This document shows, one piece after another, positions 25,400 through 32,624 of a stretch of 34,400 nt of DNA; within the stretch, counting starts at the first letter, position 1, and every line of letters begins with the position of its first letter. A model generated the notes under the pieces. It ran no database searches. It had not been told where the DNA came from and was given only the letters and a program-made list of their open reading frames with translations. Origin of the DNA: Lysobacteraceae bacterium (lineage in GTDB: Bacteria; Pseudomonadota; Gammaproteobacteria; Xanthomonadales; Xanthomonadaceae). The translations under genes and the position numbers were made by a program. The stretch is from the NCBI GenBank assembly GCA_003505795.1, contig DNXT01000334.1, positions 769 to 35,168 of the forward strand, read 5' to 3'.

Positions 25400-26656
25400 A
25401 TGTCCGCAAGCCGTAGCGCCATCAAGAACAAACCGGTGTCCCGCGACACCAGCCAGTTGTTGCCATTTGTCTGGGAGGGAACAGACAAGCGCGGCATCAA
25501 GATGAAGGGCGAACAGCCCGCCAAGAATGCCAATCTGCTTCGCGCTGAATTGCGCAAGCAGGGCATCAACGCAAGCGTAGTCAAGCCCAAACCCAAGCCC
25601 TTGTTCGGCGCTGCCGGCAAGAAGGTTACTCCGAAGGACATCGCCTTCTTCAGCCGCCAGATGGCGACCATGATGAAGTCCGGCGTACCGATCGTCGGCG
25701 CCCTGGAAATCATCGGCAGCGGGCACAAGAACCCGCGCATGAAGAAGATGGTCGGCGAGATCCGCACCGACATCGAGGGCGGCTCCTCGCTGTACGAGGC
25801 GATCAGCAAGCACCCGGTGCAGTTCGACGAGCTGTATCGCAACCTGGTGAAGGCGGGCGAAGGCGCAGGCGTCCTTGAGACCGTGCTCGATACCGTCGCC
25901 ACCTACAAAGAGAACATCGAAACACTCAAGGGCAAGATCAAGAAGGCGCTGTTCTACCCTGCCATGGTGATGGCCGTGGCCCTGCTGGTCAGTTCCATCC
26001 TGCTGGTCTGGGTGGTGCCGCAGTTCGAGGACGTTTTCAACGGCTTCGGCGCAGAACTGCCCGCCTTCACCCAGATGATCGTGGCGGCTTCGCGATTCAT
26101 GGTTTCATGGTGGTGGCTGATCCTGTTCGTGATAGCCGGCTCGATCATCGGCTTCTTCTTCGCCTACAAAAGATCCCCGAGCATGCAGCACACCATGGAT
26201 CGGCTGATCCTGAAGGTGCCGGTGATCGGCCAGATCATGCACAACAGCTCGATCGCCCGCTTTGCGCGCACGACCGCGGTGACGTTCAAGGCAGGCGTTC
26301 CGCTGGTGGAGGCACTGAGCATCGTTGCCGGCGCAACAGGCAATTCAGTGTATGAAAAGGCCGTTCTGCGCATGCGCGACGACGTCGCCGTCGGCTATCC
26401 GGTCAACATGGCGATGAAGCAGACCAACCTGTTCCCGCACATGGTGATCCAGATGACCGCCATCGGCGAAGAGGCCGGTGCGCTGGACGCGATGCTGTTC
26501 AAGGTGGCCGAGTACTACGAGCAGGAAGTGAACAATGCCGTGGACGCTCTGAGCAGCCTGCTGGAACCCATGATCATGGTCTTCATCGGCACCATCGTCG
26601 GCGGCATGGTGATCGGCATGTATCTCCCGATCTTCAAACTGGCTTCCGTGGTTTAA
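25400..26656 (+). CDS. pilC: Type IV pilus inner-membrane platform protein PilC
   Basis: 418-residue polytopic protein (GspF family) that links the PilB/PilT motors to the pilin pool. Two repeated T2SSF domains are visible: FFSRQMATMMKSGVPIVGAL near residue 85 and FARTTAVTFKAGVPLVEALS near residue 290, each followed by membrane helices. It ends GGMVIGMYLPIFKLASVV, as usual in the family. ATG at 25400 is preferred (GGGGA upstream); in-frame starts at 25331 or 25358 would add residues without family support. pilD begins 7 bp after the stop. Confidence 0.96.
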   Translation: MSASRSAIKNKPVSRDTSQLLPFVWEGTDKRGIKMKGEQPAKNANLLRAELRKQGINASVVKPKPKPLFGAAGKKVTPKDIAFFSRQMATMMKSGVPIVGALEIIGSGHKNPRMKKMVGEIRTDIEGGSSLYEAISKHPVQFDELYRNLVKAGEGAGVLETVLDTVATYKENIETLKGKIKKALFYPAMVMAVALLVSSILLVWVVPQFEDVFNGFGAELPAFTQMIVAASRFMVSWWWLILFVIAGSIIGFFFAYKRSPSMQHTMDRLILKVPVIGQIMHNSSIARFARTTAVTFKAGVPLVEALSIVAGATGNSVYEKAVLRMRDDVAVGYPVNMAMKQTNLFPHMVIQMTAIGEEAGALDAMLFKVAEYYEQEVNNAVDALSSLLEPMIMVFIGTIVGGMVIGMYLPIFKLASVV

Positions 26657-26663
26657 TTCCCGC

Positions 26664-27527
26664 ATGGCATTTCTCGACCAGCATCCCGGCCTCGGCTTCC
26701 CGGCCGCGGCCGGACTGGGGCTGCTGCTGGGCAGTTTCCTCAACGTGGTGATCCTGCGCCTGCCCAGGCGCATGGAGTGGCAGTGGAAGCGCGACGCGCG
26801 CGAGATCCTGGAGCAGCCGGACATCTACGAGCCGCCGCCGCCCGGTATCGTGGTCGAGCCCTCGCACTGCCCGCACTGCAAGCACAAGCTGTCCTGGTAC
26901 GAGAACATCCCGCTGTTCAGCTGGCTGATCCAGGGCGGCAAGTGTCGCCACTGCAAGGCCCCCATCTCGATCCAGTACCCGCTGGTGGAGCTGCTGACCT
27001 CGCTGCTGGTGGTCGCCAGCGTCTGGCGCTTCGGCTTCGGCTGGCAGGGTTTCGGCGCGATCGTGCTGAGTTGCTTCCTGGTCGCGCTGTCGGGCATCGA
27101 CCTGCGCACCCGCCTGCTGCCCGACCAGCTGACCTTGCCGCTGATGTGGCTGGGCCTGGTCGGTTCGATGGACAACCTCTACATGCACGCCAAGCCGGCC
27201 CTGATCGGCGCGGCGCTCGGCTACCTGTCGCTGTGGGTGGTGTGGTGGTTGTTCAAGCAGCTCACCGGCAAGGAAGGCATGGGCCATGGCGACTTCAAGC
27301 TGCTGGCCGCGCTCGGCGCCTGGTGCGGCTACACCGGCATCCTGCCGATCATCCTGATCTCCTCGCTGGTGGGCGCGATCCTCGGCTCGATCTGGCTCGC
27401 CGCCAAGGGCCGCGACCGCGCCACCCCGATCCCGTTCGGCCCCTATCTGGCAATCGCCGGCTGGATCGTGTTCTTCTGGGGCGAGCAGATCGTCGGCGGC
27501 TACCTGCGGTTCGCAGGGCTGCGCTAG
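26664..27527 (+). CDS. pilD: Prepilin peptidase / N-methyltransferase PilD
   Basis: 287-residue aspartic protease in the inner membrane that cuts the leaders of PilA1 and PilA2 and methylates the new N-terminal Phe. The cytoplasmic zinc loop has Cys69, Cys72, Cys94 and Cys97 (CPHCKHK and CRHCKAP). Catalytic aspartates are Asp146 in GIDLRTRLLPDQ and Asp210 in GMGHGDFKLLAALG, 64 residues apart as in characterised type IV prepilin peptidases. It is co-transcribed with pilC (7-bp gap). Confidence 0.97.
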   Translation: MAFLDQHPGLGFPAAAGLGLLLGSFLNVVILRLPRRMEWQWKRDAREILEQPDIYEPPPPGIVVEPSHCPHCKHKLSWYENIPLFSWLIQGGKCRHCKAPISIQYPLVELLTSLLVVASVWRFGFGWQGFGAIVLSCFLVALSGIDLRTRLLPDQLTLPLMWLGLVGSMDNLYMHAKPALIGAALGYLSLWVVWWLFKQLTGKEGMGHGDFKLLAALGAWCGYTGILPIILISSLVGAILGSIWLAAKGRDRATPIPFGPYLAIAGWIVFFWGEQIVGGYLRFAGLR

Positions 27528-27544
27528 GAAGCTGCTGGCACGTT

Positions 27545-27573
27545 CAGACAGTCGCCTTCTGATGGCGTATGCT
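27545..27573 (+). promoter_or_regulatory. Possible sigma-70 promoter of the toxin-antitoxin operon
   Basis: CAGACA (27545-27550) and TATGCT (27568-27573) are separated by 17 bp and each match the consensus at four of six positions. The -10 overlaps the first half-site of the operator at 27571-27598, which would suit autorepression. Confidence 0.4.
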
Positions 27574-27598
27574 GGAAAAAGTACTCCAGCTAGCTGGA
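27571..27598. promoter_or_regulatory. Palindromic operator upstream of the toxin-antitoxin pair
   Basis: TCCAGCTAGCTGGA at 27585-27598 is a perfect 14-bp palindrome. A further half-site, GCTGGA at 27571-27576, is inverted relative to TCCAGC at 27585. The array ends eight bases before the antitoxin ATG. Type II antitoxins commonly repress their own operon by binding such sites. Confidence 0.65.
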
Positions 27599-27605
27599 CA
27601 CGACC

Positions 27606-27791
27606 ATGACCAAGAAACTAGATCCGCGCGTATCCGAGTTCGAAACCGAGGAAGCCGCCGCCAGCTACGACCGCTGGTTCCGCGCCAAGGTGGAGGCTTC
27701 CCAGAAGGATACGCGCCCGCGCATTCCGCATGATCAGGTGATGGCCGAGGTGGAAGCCATCATCCAGGCGGCCGAACGCCGTCGCGCATGA
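27606..27791 (+). CDS. Antitoxin, stability-determinant (StbD/PaaA2-like) type
   Basis: 61-residue acidic protein: it begins MTKKLDPRVSEFETEEAAAS, then YDRWFRAKVEASQKDTRPRI and HDQVMAEVEAIIQAAERR. DPRVSEFET and YDRWFRAKV are what I recall of proteins annotated as stability determinants paired with ParE/RelE toxins. No ribbon-helix-helix domain is obvious, so DNA binding of the palindrome by this protein alone is uncertain. The stop codon overlaps the toxin start (ATGA). It is inserted between pilD and coaE. Confidence 0.78.
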   Translation: MTKKLDPRVSEFETEEAAASYDRWFRAKVEASQKDTRPRIPHDQVMAEVEAIIQAAERRRA

Positions 27792-28066
27792 CCCTTCCGA
27801 TCGCGTGGCAGCAGACCGCTCGGGAAGACTTGGTGGCACTGATCCGCTTCATTTCCGAGCACAACACCTACGCAGCCCGCGACCTCAAGCAGCGCCTCGA
27901 GAGCGGCGTCCTGCCACTGGGCGACAGCCCATACCTGGGGCGACCAGGGCGGGTACCAGGAACCCGTGAACTCCTGGTGCATCCGAACTACTGGGTGATC
28001 TATCGGGTCGATCTGACCTGCGTGGAAATCGCCAATATCCTGCACGCTCGTCGCGAATATCCCTGA
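27788..28066 (+). CDS. ParE/RelE superfamily toxin
   Basis: 92 residues with the ParE/RelE core: an N-terminal helix hairpin (WQQTAREDLVALIRFISEHN), then the beta-sheet part LGRPGRVPGTRELLVHPNYW, VIYRVD and the C-terminal ILHARREYP. The basic Arg in the last strand is typical of the family. Whether it cuts ribosome-bound mRNA (RelE) or inhibits gyrase (ParE) cannot be decided; the sequence looks closer to ParE. It is translated with the antitoxin through ATGA. coaE starts 8 bp later, so read-through may affect coaE. Confidence 0.85.
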   Translation: MTLPIAWQQTAREDLVALIRFISEHNTYAARDLKQRLESGVLPLGDSPYLGRPGRVPGTRELLVHPNYWVIYRVDLTCVEIANILHARREYP

Positions 28067-28074
28067 AGCATGCA

Positions 28075-28689
28075 ATGAGCGACTTCATCGTCGGCCTCAC
28101 CGGCGGCATCGCCTCCGGCAAGAGCGAGCTGAGCCGCCGTTTCGAGGCGCTCGGGGTGACGGTCGTGGACGCGGACCTCGTCGCCCGCGCGGTCGTCGAG
28201 CCGGGACCGGTGCTTTCGCGGATTGCCGAGCGCTTCGGCCAGGCGATCCTGCAACCCGATGGCAGGCTGGACCGGCGCGCGCTGCGCGAGCTGGTGTTCG
28301 CCGACGAGGAACTGCGCCTGGCCCTGGAGGCCATCACCCACCCCGCCATCCGCAAGGCGCTGGAAAGCGCGTGCAAGGCAGCCGCGGGGGCGTATGCGGT
28401 CGCCGCCATCCCGTTGCTGACCGAAGCCGGGGGACGCCGGGCCTATCCCTGGCTGGACCGCATCCTGCTGGTCGATGTCCCGGTCGAGCTGCAGCATGCG
28501 CGCCTGATGCAGCGCGACGGCATCGGCGCCGACCTGGCCGATCGCATGATCGCCGCACAGGCCAGCCGGCCGCAGCGCCTGGCGCTGGCCGACGACGTGG
28601 TCGTCAACGACGGTGATCCCGCGCACCTGGACGAGGAAGTTGCCGTGCTCGATGCCCGCTACCGGGCCATGGCCGCAGGAAAGCGCTGA
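28075..28689 (+). CDS. coaE: Dephospho-CoA kinase
   Basis: Last enzyme of coenzyme A synthesis: phosphorylates the 3'-hydroxyl of the ribose of dephospho-CoA with ATP. 204 residues, standard size. It begins with the P-loop GLTGGIASGKSE (residues 7-18). DADLVARAVVEPG gives the acceptor-site Asp, and the LID-like region follows with QHARLMQRDG. pilC-pilD-coaE is a common gammaproteobacterial order; here the toxin-antitoxin pair has been placed between pilD and coaE. Confidence 0.96.
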   Translation: MSDFIVGLTGGIASGKSELSRRFEALGVTVVDADLVARAVVEPGPVLSRIAERFGQAILQPDGRLDRRALRELVFADEELRLALEAITHPAIRKALESACKAAAGAYAVAAIPLLTEAGGRRAYPWLDRILLVDVPVELQHARLMQRDGIGADLADRMIAAQASRPQRLALADDVVVNDGDPAHLDEEVAVLDARYRAMAAGKR

Positions 28690-28713
28690 ATCGGCGGCCG
28701 GGAACCGAGAACC

Positions 28714-28739
28714 GTAGGAGCGATTTCCGTCGCTCCTAC
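28714..28739. repeat. GTAGGAGCG hairpin repeat between converging genes
   Basis: GTAGGAGCGA (28714-28723) pairs perfectly with TCGCTCCTAC (28730-28739) around TTTCCG. A third copy of the arm, CGCTCCTAC, follows at 28741-28749 and contains the stop codon of the sensor kinase gene. GTAGGAGCG dyads are familiar from xanthomonad and pseudomonad intergenic DNA. It may also terminate coaE. Confidence 0.75.
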
Positions 28740-28745
28740 ACGCTC

Positions 28746-30092
28746 CTACAAAAGATCGGCCTGGCCGAACCGCAGCGTGGCCACCACCCCGCGCTCGCTG
28801 CCGGGGCGCACGCTGACCTGCCATCCATACAGATCGCACAGACGGCTCACGATCGACAGGCCGATGCCGCCGCCCTGCGAGTGGCCGGCATGGGTGCCGC
28901 GGTAGCCGCGCTTGAACAGCTTGGCGGCGTCTTCCTCGCTCAGGCCCGGACCGGAATCGACGACCTCCACCGCGCCGTCGAGCACCCGCACGACGACCTG
29001 GCCGTCCTGGGTATACTTCACGGCGTTGCCGATCAGGTTGCCCAGGGCCACCGACAGCGCCGACTCGGGCGCATCGATCACCAGTCCGCGCTCGCCTTCG
29101 AGCACCAGTTCCAGCGGCTTGCCGCCGAGCTGAGCGCGATGCGATTCGAGCAGTTGCTCGGCGACGCGGGCGACGTTGCTGCTGCCCTGCCCGCGCTCGT
29201 TGCGCGACAGCAGCAGCAGCGCGCCGATCAGATCGCTGCACTGCTGCTCGGCGCGTTGTATGCGCTGCAGCCGCTGCAGGATCTTCTCGTCCAGGTCGGG
29301 CTTGGTCAGCAGCAGTTCGGTGGCGCCGCGGATCACCGCCAGCGGCGTGCGCAGCTCGTGGCTGACGTCGGCGTTGAATTCGCGATCGCGCTGGACCACC
29401 TCGGTCAGCCGCGCGGAATAGTCGTCCAGCGCCTCGGCCAGCTGCCCGACCTCGTCGTCGGGAAAATGCGGCGCCAGCGGCTTCGGCTCGCTGGTGCCTC
29501 CGCGATAGGCGCGCAGCCGCGCGGCCAGGTCCGACACCGGGCGCATGACCTTGGAGGCGGACCACCAGCCGATCAGCAGCGACAGCCCGCTGAACAGCAT
29601 CACCGACAGGTACAGCGCGCGCTTGAGCTGCTGCTCGCCCTTCAGGCTCTGGGTGACGTCGTAGGCCAGGAAGAACCACTCGTTCGGCGTCTTGCGCACC
29701 GCCAGCTTGTAGGCGAACGGCTTGCCCGACTCGTCCACGCCGGAAATGCTGTGGATGCCGTTGGGCAGGTCGTACCAGTCCGGCTCCTCGCGCCGCAGGT
29801 CGTCGAACTTGTCGCGCTTGACGATGCGCGCGAACATCTGCTGCACCGGCATGTCGGGGCTGCGCGAGGGATCCTGGTAGAACCGCTGCGCATAGCCGTC
29901 GATGTTGCGGTTCATCACGTCTTCGACCAGCTGCGTCTCCACGCGCTGGCGCGCATAGTCGGTCAGATAGGCGAACAGCGCCGTCAGGCCGGTACCCAGC
30001 AGCACGAACGACAGGATGATTCGGCTGCGCAGCCGCCGCCGATAGCGCCCGCGGCGAGACCGGGGCGCGGGCGAGGCACCGCTGTCAGGCAT
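28746..30092 (-). CDS. Two-component sensor histidine kinase, ColS/VgrS-like
   Basis: 448 residues. A basic cytoplasmic start, TM1 (about 24-43), a periplasmic sensor of about 110 residues and TM2 (about 158-177) precede a HAMP domain. The H-box is FNADVSHELRTPLAVIRG with His245. The ATPase has GNLIGNAVKY with Asn356, and the G1 (DSGPGLSEED) and G2 (GGGIGLSIV) boxes. The periplasmic part has an acidic cluster (DDLRREEPDW) but no literal ExxE motif, the iron site described for VgrS. The gene overlaps its regulator by 8 bp. The stop codon lies inside a repeat arm. Assignment to ColS/VgrS rests on resemblance of the partner and remembered position near the pil genes. Confidence 0.85.
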   Translation of the reverse strand: MPDSGASPAPRSRRGRYRRRLRSRIILSFVLLGTGLTALFAYLTDYARQRVETQLVEDVMNRNIDGYAQRFYQDPSRSPDMPVQQMFARIVKRDKFDDLRREEPDWYDLPNGIHSISGVDESGKPFAYKLAVRKTPNEWFFLAYDVTQSLKGEQQLKRALYLSVMLFSGLSLLIGWWSASKVMRPVSDLAARLRAYRGGTSEPKPLAPHFPDDEVGQLAEALDDYSARLTEVVQRDREFNADVSHELRTPLAVIRGATELLLTKPDLDEKILQRLQRIQRAEQQCSDLIGALLLLSRNERGQGSSNVARVAEQLLESHRAQLGGKPLELVLEGERGLVIDAPESALSVALGNLIGNAVKYTQDGQVVVRVLDGAVEVVDSGPGLSEEDAAKLFKRGYRGTHAGHSQGGGIGLSIVSRLCDLYGWQVSVRPGSERGVVATLRFGQADLL

Positions 30093-30762
30093 CGGGGACC
30101 GCGATGCGGTAGCCGATGCCGTGGCGGGTCTGGATCAACGGCACGTCGAACGGCTTGTCGAGCACCGCCCGCAGCCCGTGGATGTGCACGCGCAGCGAGT
30201 CCGAGTCCGGCAACTCCTCGCCCCACACCCGCGTCTCCAGCTCCTGCCGGGTGACGACGGCCGGCGCGGCCTCCATCAGCGCCTGCAGGATCTTCAGCGC
30301 GGTCGGATTCAGCTGCAGCAGCTTGCCGCGGCGCCGCACCTCGAGCGTATCGAGGTTGTACTCCAGATCGCCGGTCTCCAGCACGCGCGTGTGCACGCCC
30401 TTGCCGCGGCGCGACAGCGCGTTGAGCCGGACCTCGACTTCCTGCAGCGCGAACGGCTTGATCAGGTAGTCGTCGGCGCCGGAATCGAAGCCTGCGAGCT
30501 TGTTGTCCAGCGAATCGCGCGCGGTCAGCATCAGCACCGGCGTCTGCTTGCGCGCTTCGTTGCGGAGCTTGCGGCAGACCTCGATGCCGTCCATGCCCGG
30601 CAGGTTGAGATCGAGCACGATCGCATCGAACTCGTGCACAACGGCGAGATGCAGCCCGGTCACCCCGTCGGCGGCGAAGTCGACGGTGTGGCCGCGATCC
30701 TCGAGGTAGTCGCCAAGATTGGCGGCGATGTCGCTGTTGTCTTCGATTACCAGAATTCGCAC
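30085..30762 (-). CDS. OmpR-family response regulator, ColR/VgrR-like
   Basis: 225 residues starting at GTG 30762 (GAGGTT upstream). The receiver has Glu7-Asp8, phospho-acceptor Asp51 in LDLNLPGMDG, Thr80 and Lys102. The C-terminal winged helix contains TRQELETRVWGEELPDSDSL and ends GIGYRIAVPDA. The receiver, with FDSGADDYLIKPFALQEVEV, closely resembles what I remember of xanthomonad ColR/VgrR. It lies 14 bp after the secreted protein gene and overlaps the kinase gene, so the three form an operon. Confidence 0.92.
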   Translation of the reverse strand: MRILVIEDNSDIAANLGDYLEDRGHTVDFAADGVTGLHLAVVHEFDAIVLDLNLPGMDGIEVCRKLRNEARKQTPVLMLTARDSLDNKLAGFDSGADDYLIKPFALQEVEVRLNALSRRGKGVHTRVLETGDLEYNLDTLEVRRRGKLLQLNPTALKILQALMEAAPAVVTRQELETRVWGEELPDSDSLRVHIHGLRAVLDKPFDVPLIQTRHGIGYRIAVPDA

Positions 30763-30776
30763 TTGAACCTCAAAGT

Positions 30777-31274
30777 TTAATTACCACCGCCGCCTGCGCG
30801 CGGATCGTACTGCAGCCCACGCTGCGAAAGATCCATCATTGCCTTCTGGCCCTGTTCCTTGAGGCGTCGACGCTCCGCAACCGTCATGCAGTTCGAGGTC
30901 AGCCGGTTGGAGCCGGTCGCGCGTTCGCGGCGGCAGACAAGCCGGCTATCTTCCTTGGCCTTCGTCAAGATCGTGTTGACGAGTTCCTGGTCGTTGAATA
31001 TTTCGGCCTGATCACGCTCGGGAATGGTGGAAACGGAGCCATTGCGCTCCAGCTTGCCCTGGATGCGTCCCAGCGCTTCGCGTACCTGGCTACGCTGATC
31101 AGGACTGATTTCCGAGTAGGTCTCGCCATCCCCCAGATCCTGCTGGATGGTCTTCATCTGCACCGCCACCTGGTCTGCTGGCTTGTGCAGATCCAATGGC
31201 ACCGGCCCGTTGGTCTTGGCAAAGGCCGAGCCTGCCAGCCCTGCAAGCATCAAAACGCTGGTAATCCGAAGCAT
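30777..31274 (-). CDS. Secreted 165-residue protein of unknown function, first gene of the two-component operon
   Basis: ATG at 31274 with AGGGAAG upstream gives a clean signal peptide (MLRITSVLMLAGLAGSAFA, cut near residue 19). The mature protein is mostly helical and charged. It contains a conserved-looking cysteine pair, Cys114 and Cys129, in VCRRERATGSNRLTSNCMT, a pattern I associate with small exported xanthomonad proteins. It ends with a Gly-rich tail. An upstream extension to 31454 would run across the rimK terminator and is rejected. Lying 14 bp before the regulator, it may modulate or report to the sensor kinase. No family function is known to me. Confidence 0.8.
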   Translation of the reverse strand: MLRITSVLMLAGLAGSAFAKTNGPVPLDLHKPADQVAVQMKTIQQDLGDGETYSEISPDQRSQVREALGRIQGKLERNGSVSTIPERDQAEIFNDQELVNTILTKAKEDSRLVCRRERATGSNRLTSNCMTVAERRRLKEQGQKAMMDLSQRGLQYDPRAGGGGN

Positions 31275-31344
31275 CGTATTCTTCCCTGTCAACTGAACGT
31301 TATCCGGAATGTATCCAAACCGGCGCATAGCGGCAATCGATAAC

Positions 31345-31380
31345 AAAAAAGACCCAAGGCCCGGCCAGGGACCTTGGGTC
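31345..31380 (-). terminator. Intrinsic terminator of rimK
   Basis: On the minus strand GACCCAAGG pairs with CCTTGGGTC (9 bp, 31351-31380) and is followed by TTTTTT. It separates rimK from the secreted-protein/two-component operon. Confidence 0.87.
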
Positions 31381-31457
31381 GGAAGACAATCCCGATACCG
31401 TACCGCCGAGGGCAGCTGCGGTGGACGCAGGCTAATGCGCCAGGAATTAAACAACCG

Positions 31458-32369
31458 TTAAATTTCCGTGATTTTTCCTGCCAAACGGCGGCAAGCCCCG
31501 TGCATAGCCTCCATATGCTCCACGATCCTGTCTGCGACATCGACCCCGCACACGGCCTCGACCCCCTCCAGCCCCGGCGTCGAGTTGACCTCCAGCACCA
31601 GCGGGCCGCGCCGCGAGCGGATCAGGTCCACGCCGGCCACCGCCAGCCCCAGCGCCTTGGCGGAACGCACCGCGACCTGCTGCTCCTGCTCGCTGGCGAC
31701 CGACGCCTCCGCGGTCCCGCCCAGGTGCAGGTTGGAGCGGAAGTCGCCCTCCGCGGCCTGGCGGCGCATCGCCGCCACCACCCGGTCGCCGACCACGAAA
31801 CAGCGCAGGTCGGCGCCTTCGGCCTCGCCGATGAACTCCTGCACCAGGAAGTTGGCGTAGAGCCCGCGAAGGGCCTCGATCACGCCGCGCGAGGCGCTGG
31901 CCTTCTCGGTCAGGATCACGCCGGCGCCCTGGGCCCCTTCGTTGAGCTTGATCACGTGCGGCGGCGTGCCCAGCATCGACAGCAGGTCCTGGGTGTCGTC
32001 CGGGTTGTCGCCGAACACCGTCACCGGCATGTCGATGCCCTGCGACGCGAGCAGCTGGTGCGCGCGCAGCTTGTCGCGCGCGCGCAGGATCGCGTCGGAG
32101 GGATTGGGCGTGTACGTGCCCATCAGCTCGAACTGGCGCAGCACCGCGGTGGCATAGCGGGTCACCGAGGCGCCGATGCGCGGAATCACCGCGTCGTAGC
32201 CGGTGATCGGCTTGCCCTTGTAATGCAGCGAGAACCCGTCGGCGGCGATGCGCATGTAGCAGCGCAGCGGATCCAGGATGCGCACGCTATGCCCGCGCGC
32301 GCGGCCGGCCTCGACCAGGCGGCGCGTGGAATAGAGCTTGCTGTTGCGAGACAGGACCGCCAGCTTCAT
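31458..32369 (-). CDS. rimK: RimK family alpha-L-glutamate ligase
   Basis: ATP-grasp ligase. In E. coli RimK adds glutamates to the C-terminus of ribosomal protein S6 and can make poly-glutamate. 303 residues, the expected length. It begins MKLAVLSRNSKLYSTRRLVE. ATP-grasp features include VIKLNEGAQGAGV (Lys141), AGVDLIRS (Asp249) and LEVNSTPGLEG with the metal ligands Glu260 and Asn262. It is monocistronic and ends at its own terminator; a tRNA gene lies upstream on the same strand. Confidence 0.94.
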   Translation of the reverse strand: MKLAVLSRNSKLYSTRRLVEAGRARGHSVRILDPLRCYMRIAADGFSLHYKGKPITGYDAVIPRIGASVTRYATAVLRQFELMGTYTPNPSDAILRARDKLRAHQLLASQGIDMPVTVFGDNPDDTQDLLSMLGTPPHVIKLNEGAQGAGVILTEKASASRGVIEALRGLYANFLVQEFIGEAEGADLRCFVVGDRVVAAMRRQAAEGDFRSNLHLGGTAEASVASEQEQQVAVRSAKALGLAVAGVDLIRSRRGPLVLEVNSTPGLEGVEAVCGVDVADRIVEHMEAMHGACRRLAGKITEI

Positions 32370-32454
32370 CGCGTCGTTTGCGAGTAGCCGGCCTGGTGCA
32401 TCTTGCCCGGACCGGTGAAGGTGTTGCCTCAGGCCCGAGCCGGTGCCTGGAAGA

Positions 32455-32528
32455 TGGAGCGGGCGAAGGGAATCGAACCCTCGTCAGTAGCTTGGGAAGC
32501 TACAGCTCTACCATTGAGCTACGCCCGC
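32455..32528 (-). tRNA. tRNA-Gly (anticodon CCC)
   Basis: The minus strand folds as a full cloverleaf of 74 nt. The acceptor GCGGGCG pairs with CGCCCGC. The D arm is GCTC-AATGGTA-GAGC. The anticodon arm is GTAGC-TTCCCAA-GCTAC, with CCC at positions 34-36. The T arm is GAGGG-TTCGATT-CCCTT. Discriminator T and an encoded CCA follow at 32455-32458. Confidence 0.95.
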
Positions 32529-32568
32529 GCGGCGTGGCGTGAAGTCTAGTCGCCTGCGGTAGCCGGAT

Positions 32569-32603
32569 GCAACGAGGGGCCGGCATCACCGGTCCCTCGT
32601 TGC
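32569..32603. terminator. Hairpin downstream of the autotransporter esterase gene
   Basis: GCAACGAGGG (32569-32578) pairs perfectly with CCCTCGTTGC (32594-32603), and CCGG pairs again inside the loop. It lies about 20 bp after the esterase stop codon. No T-run follows, so strength is uncertain. Confidence 0.6.
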
Positions 32604-32624
32604 CTTGCTCGCCCGCCGGTTCGT

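Noticed and set aside
31275..31454. Sixty-residue N-terminal extension of the secreted protein
   Set aside because: It would span the rimK terminator and bury the signal peptide; ATG 31274 has its own ribosome binding site.
32455..32528. tRNA-Gly as an integration site
   Set aside because: No integrase lies next to it and no duplicated tRNA 3' end was noticed in the window; the neighbouring genes have normal host composition.
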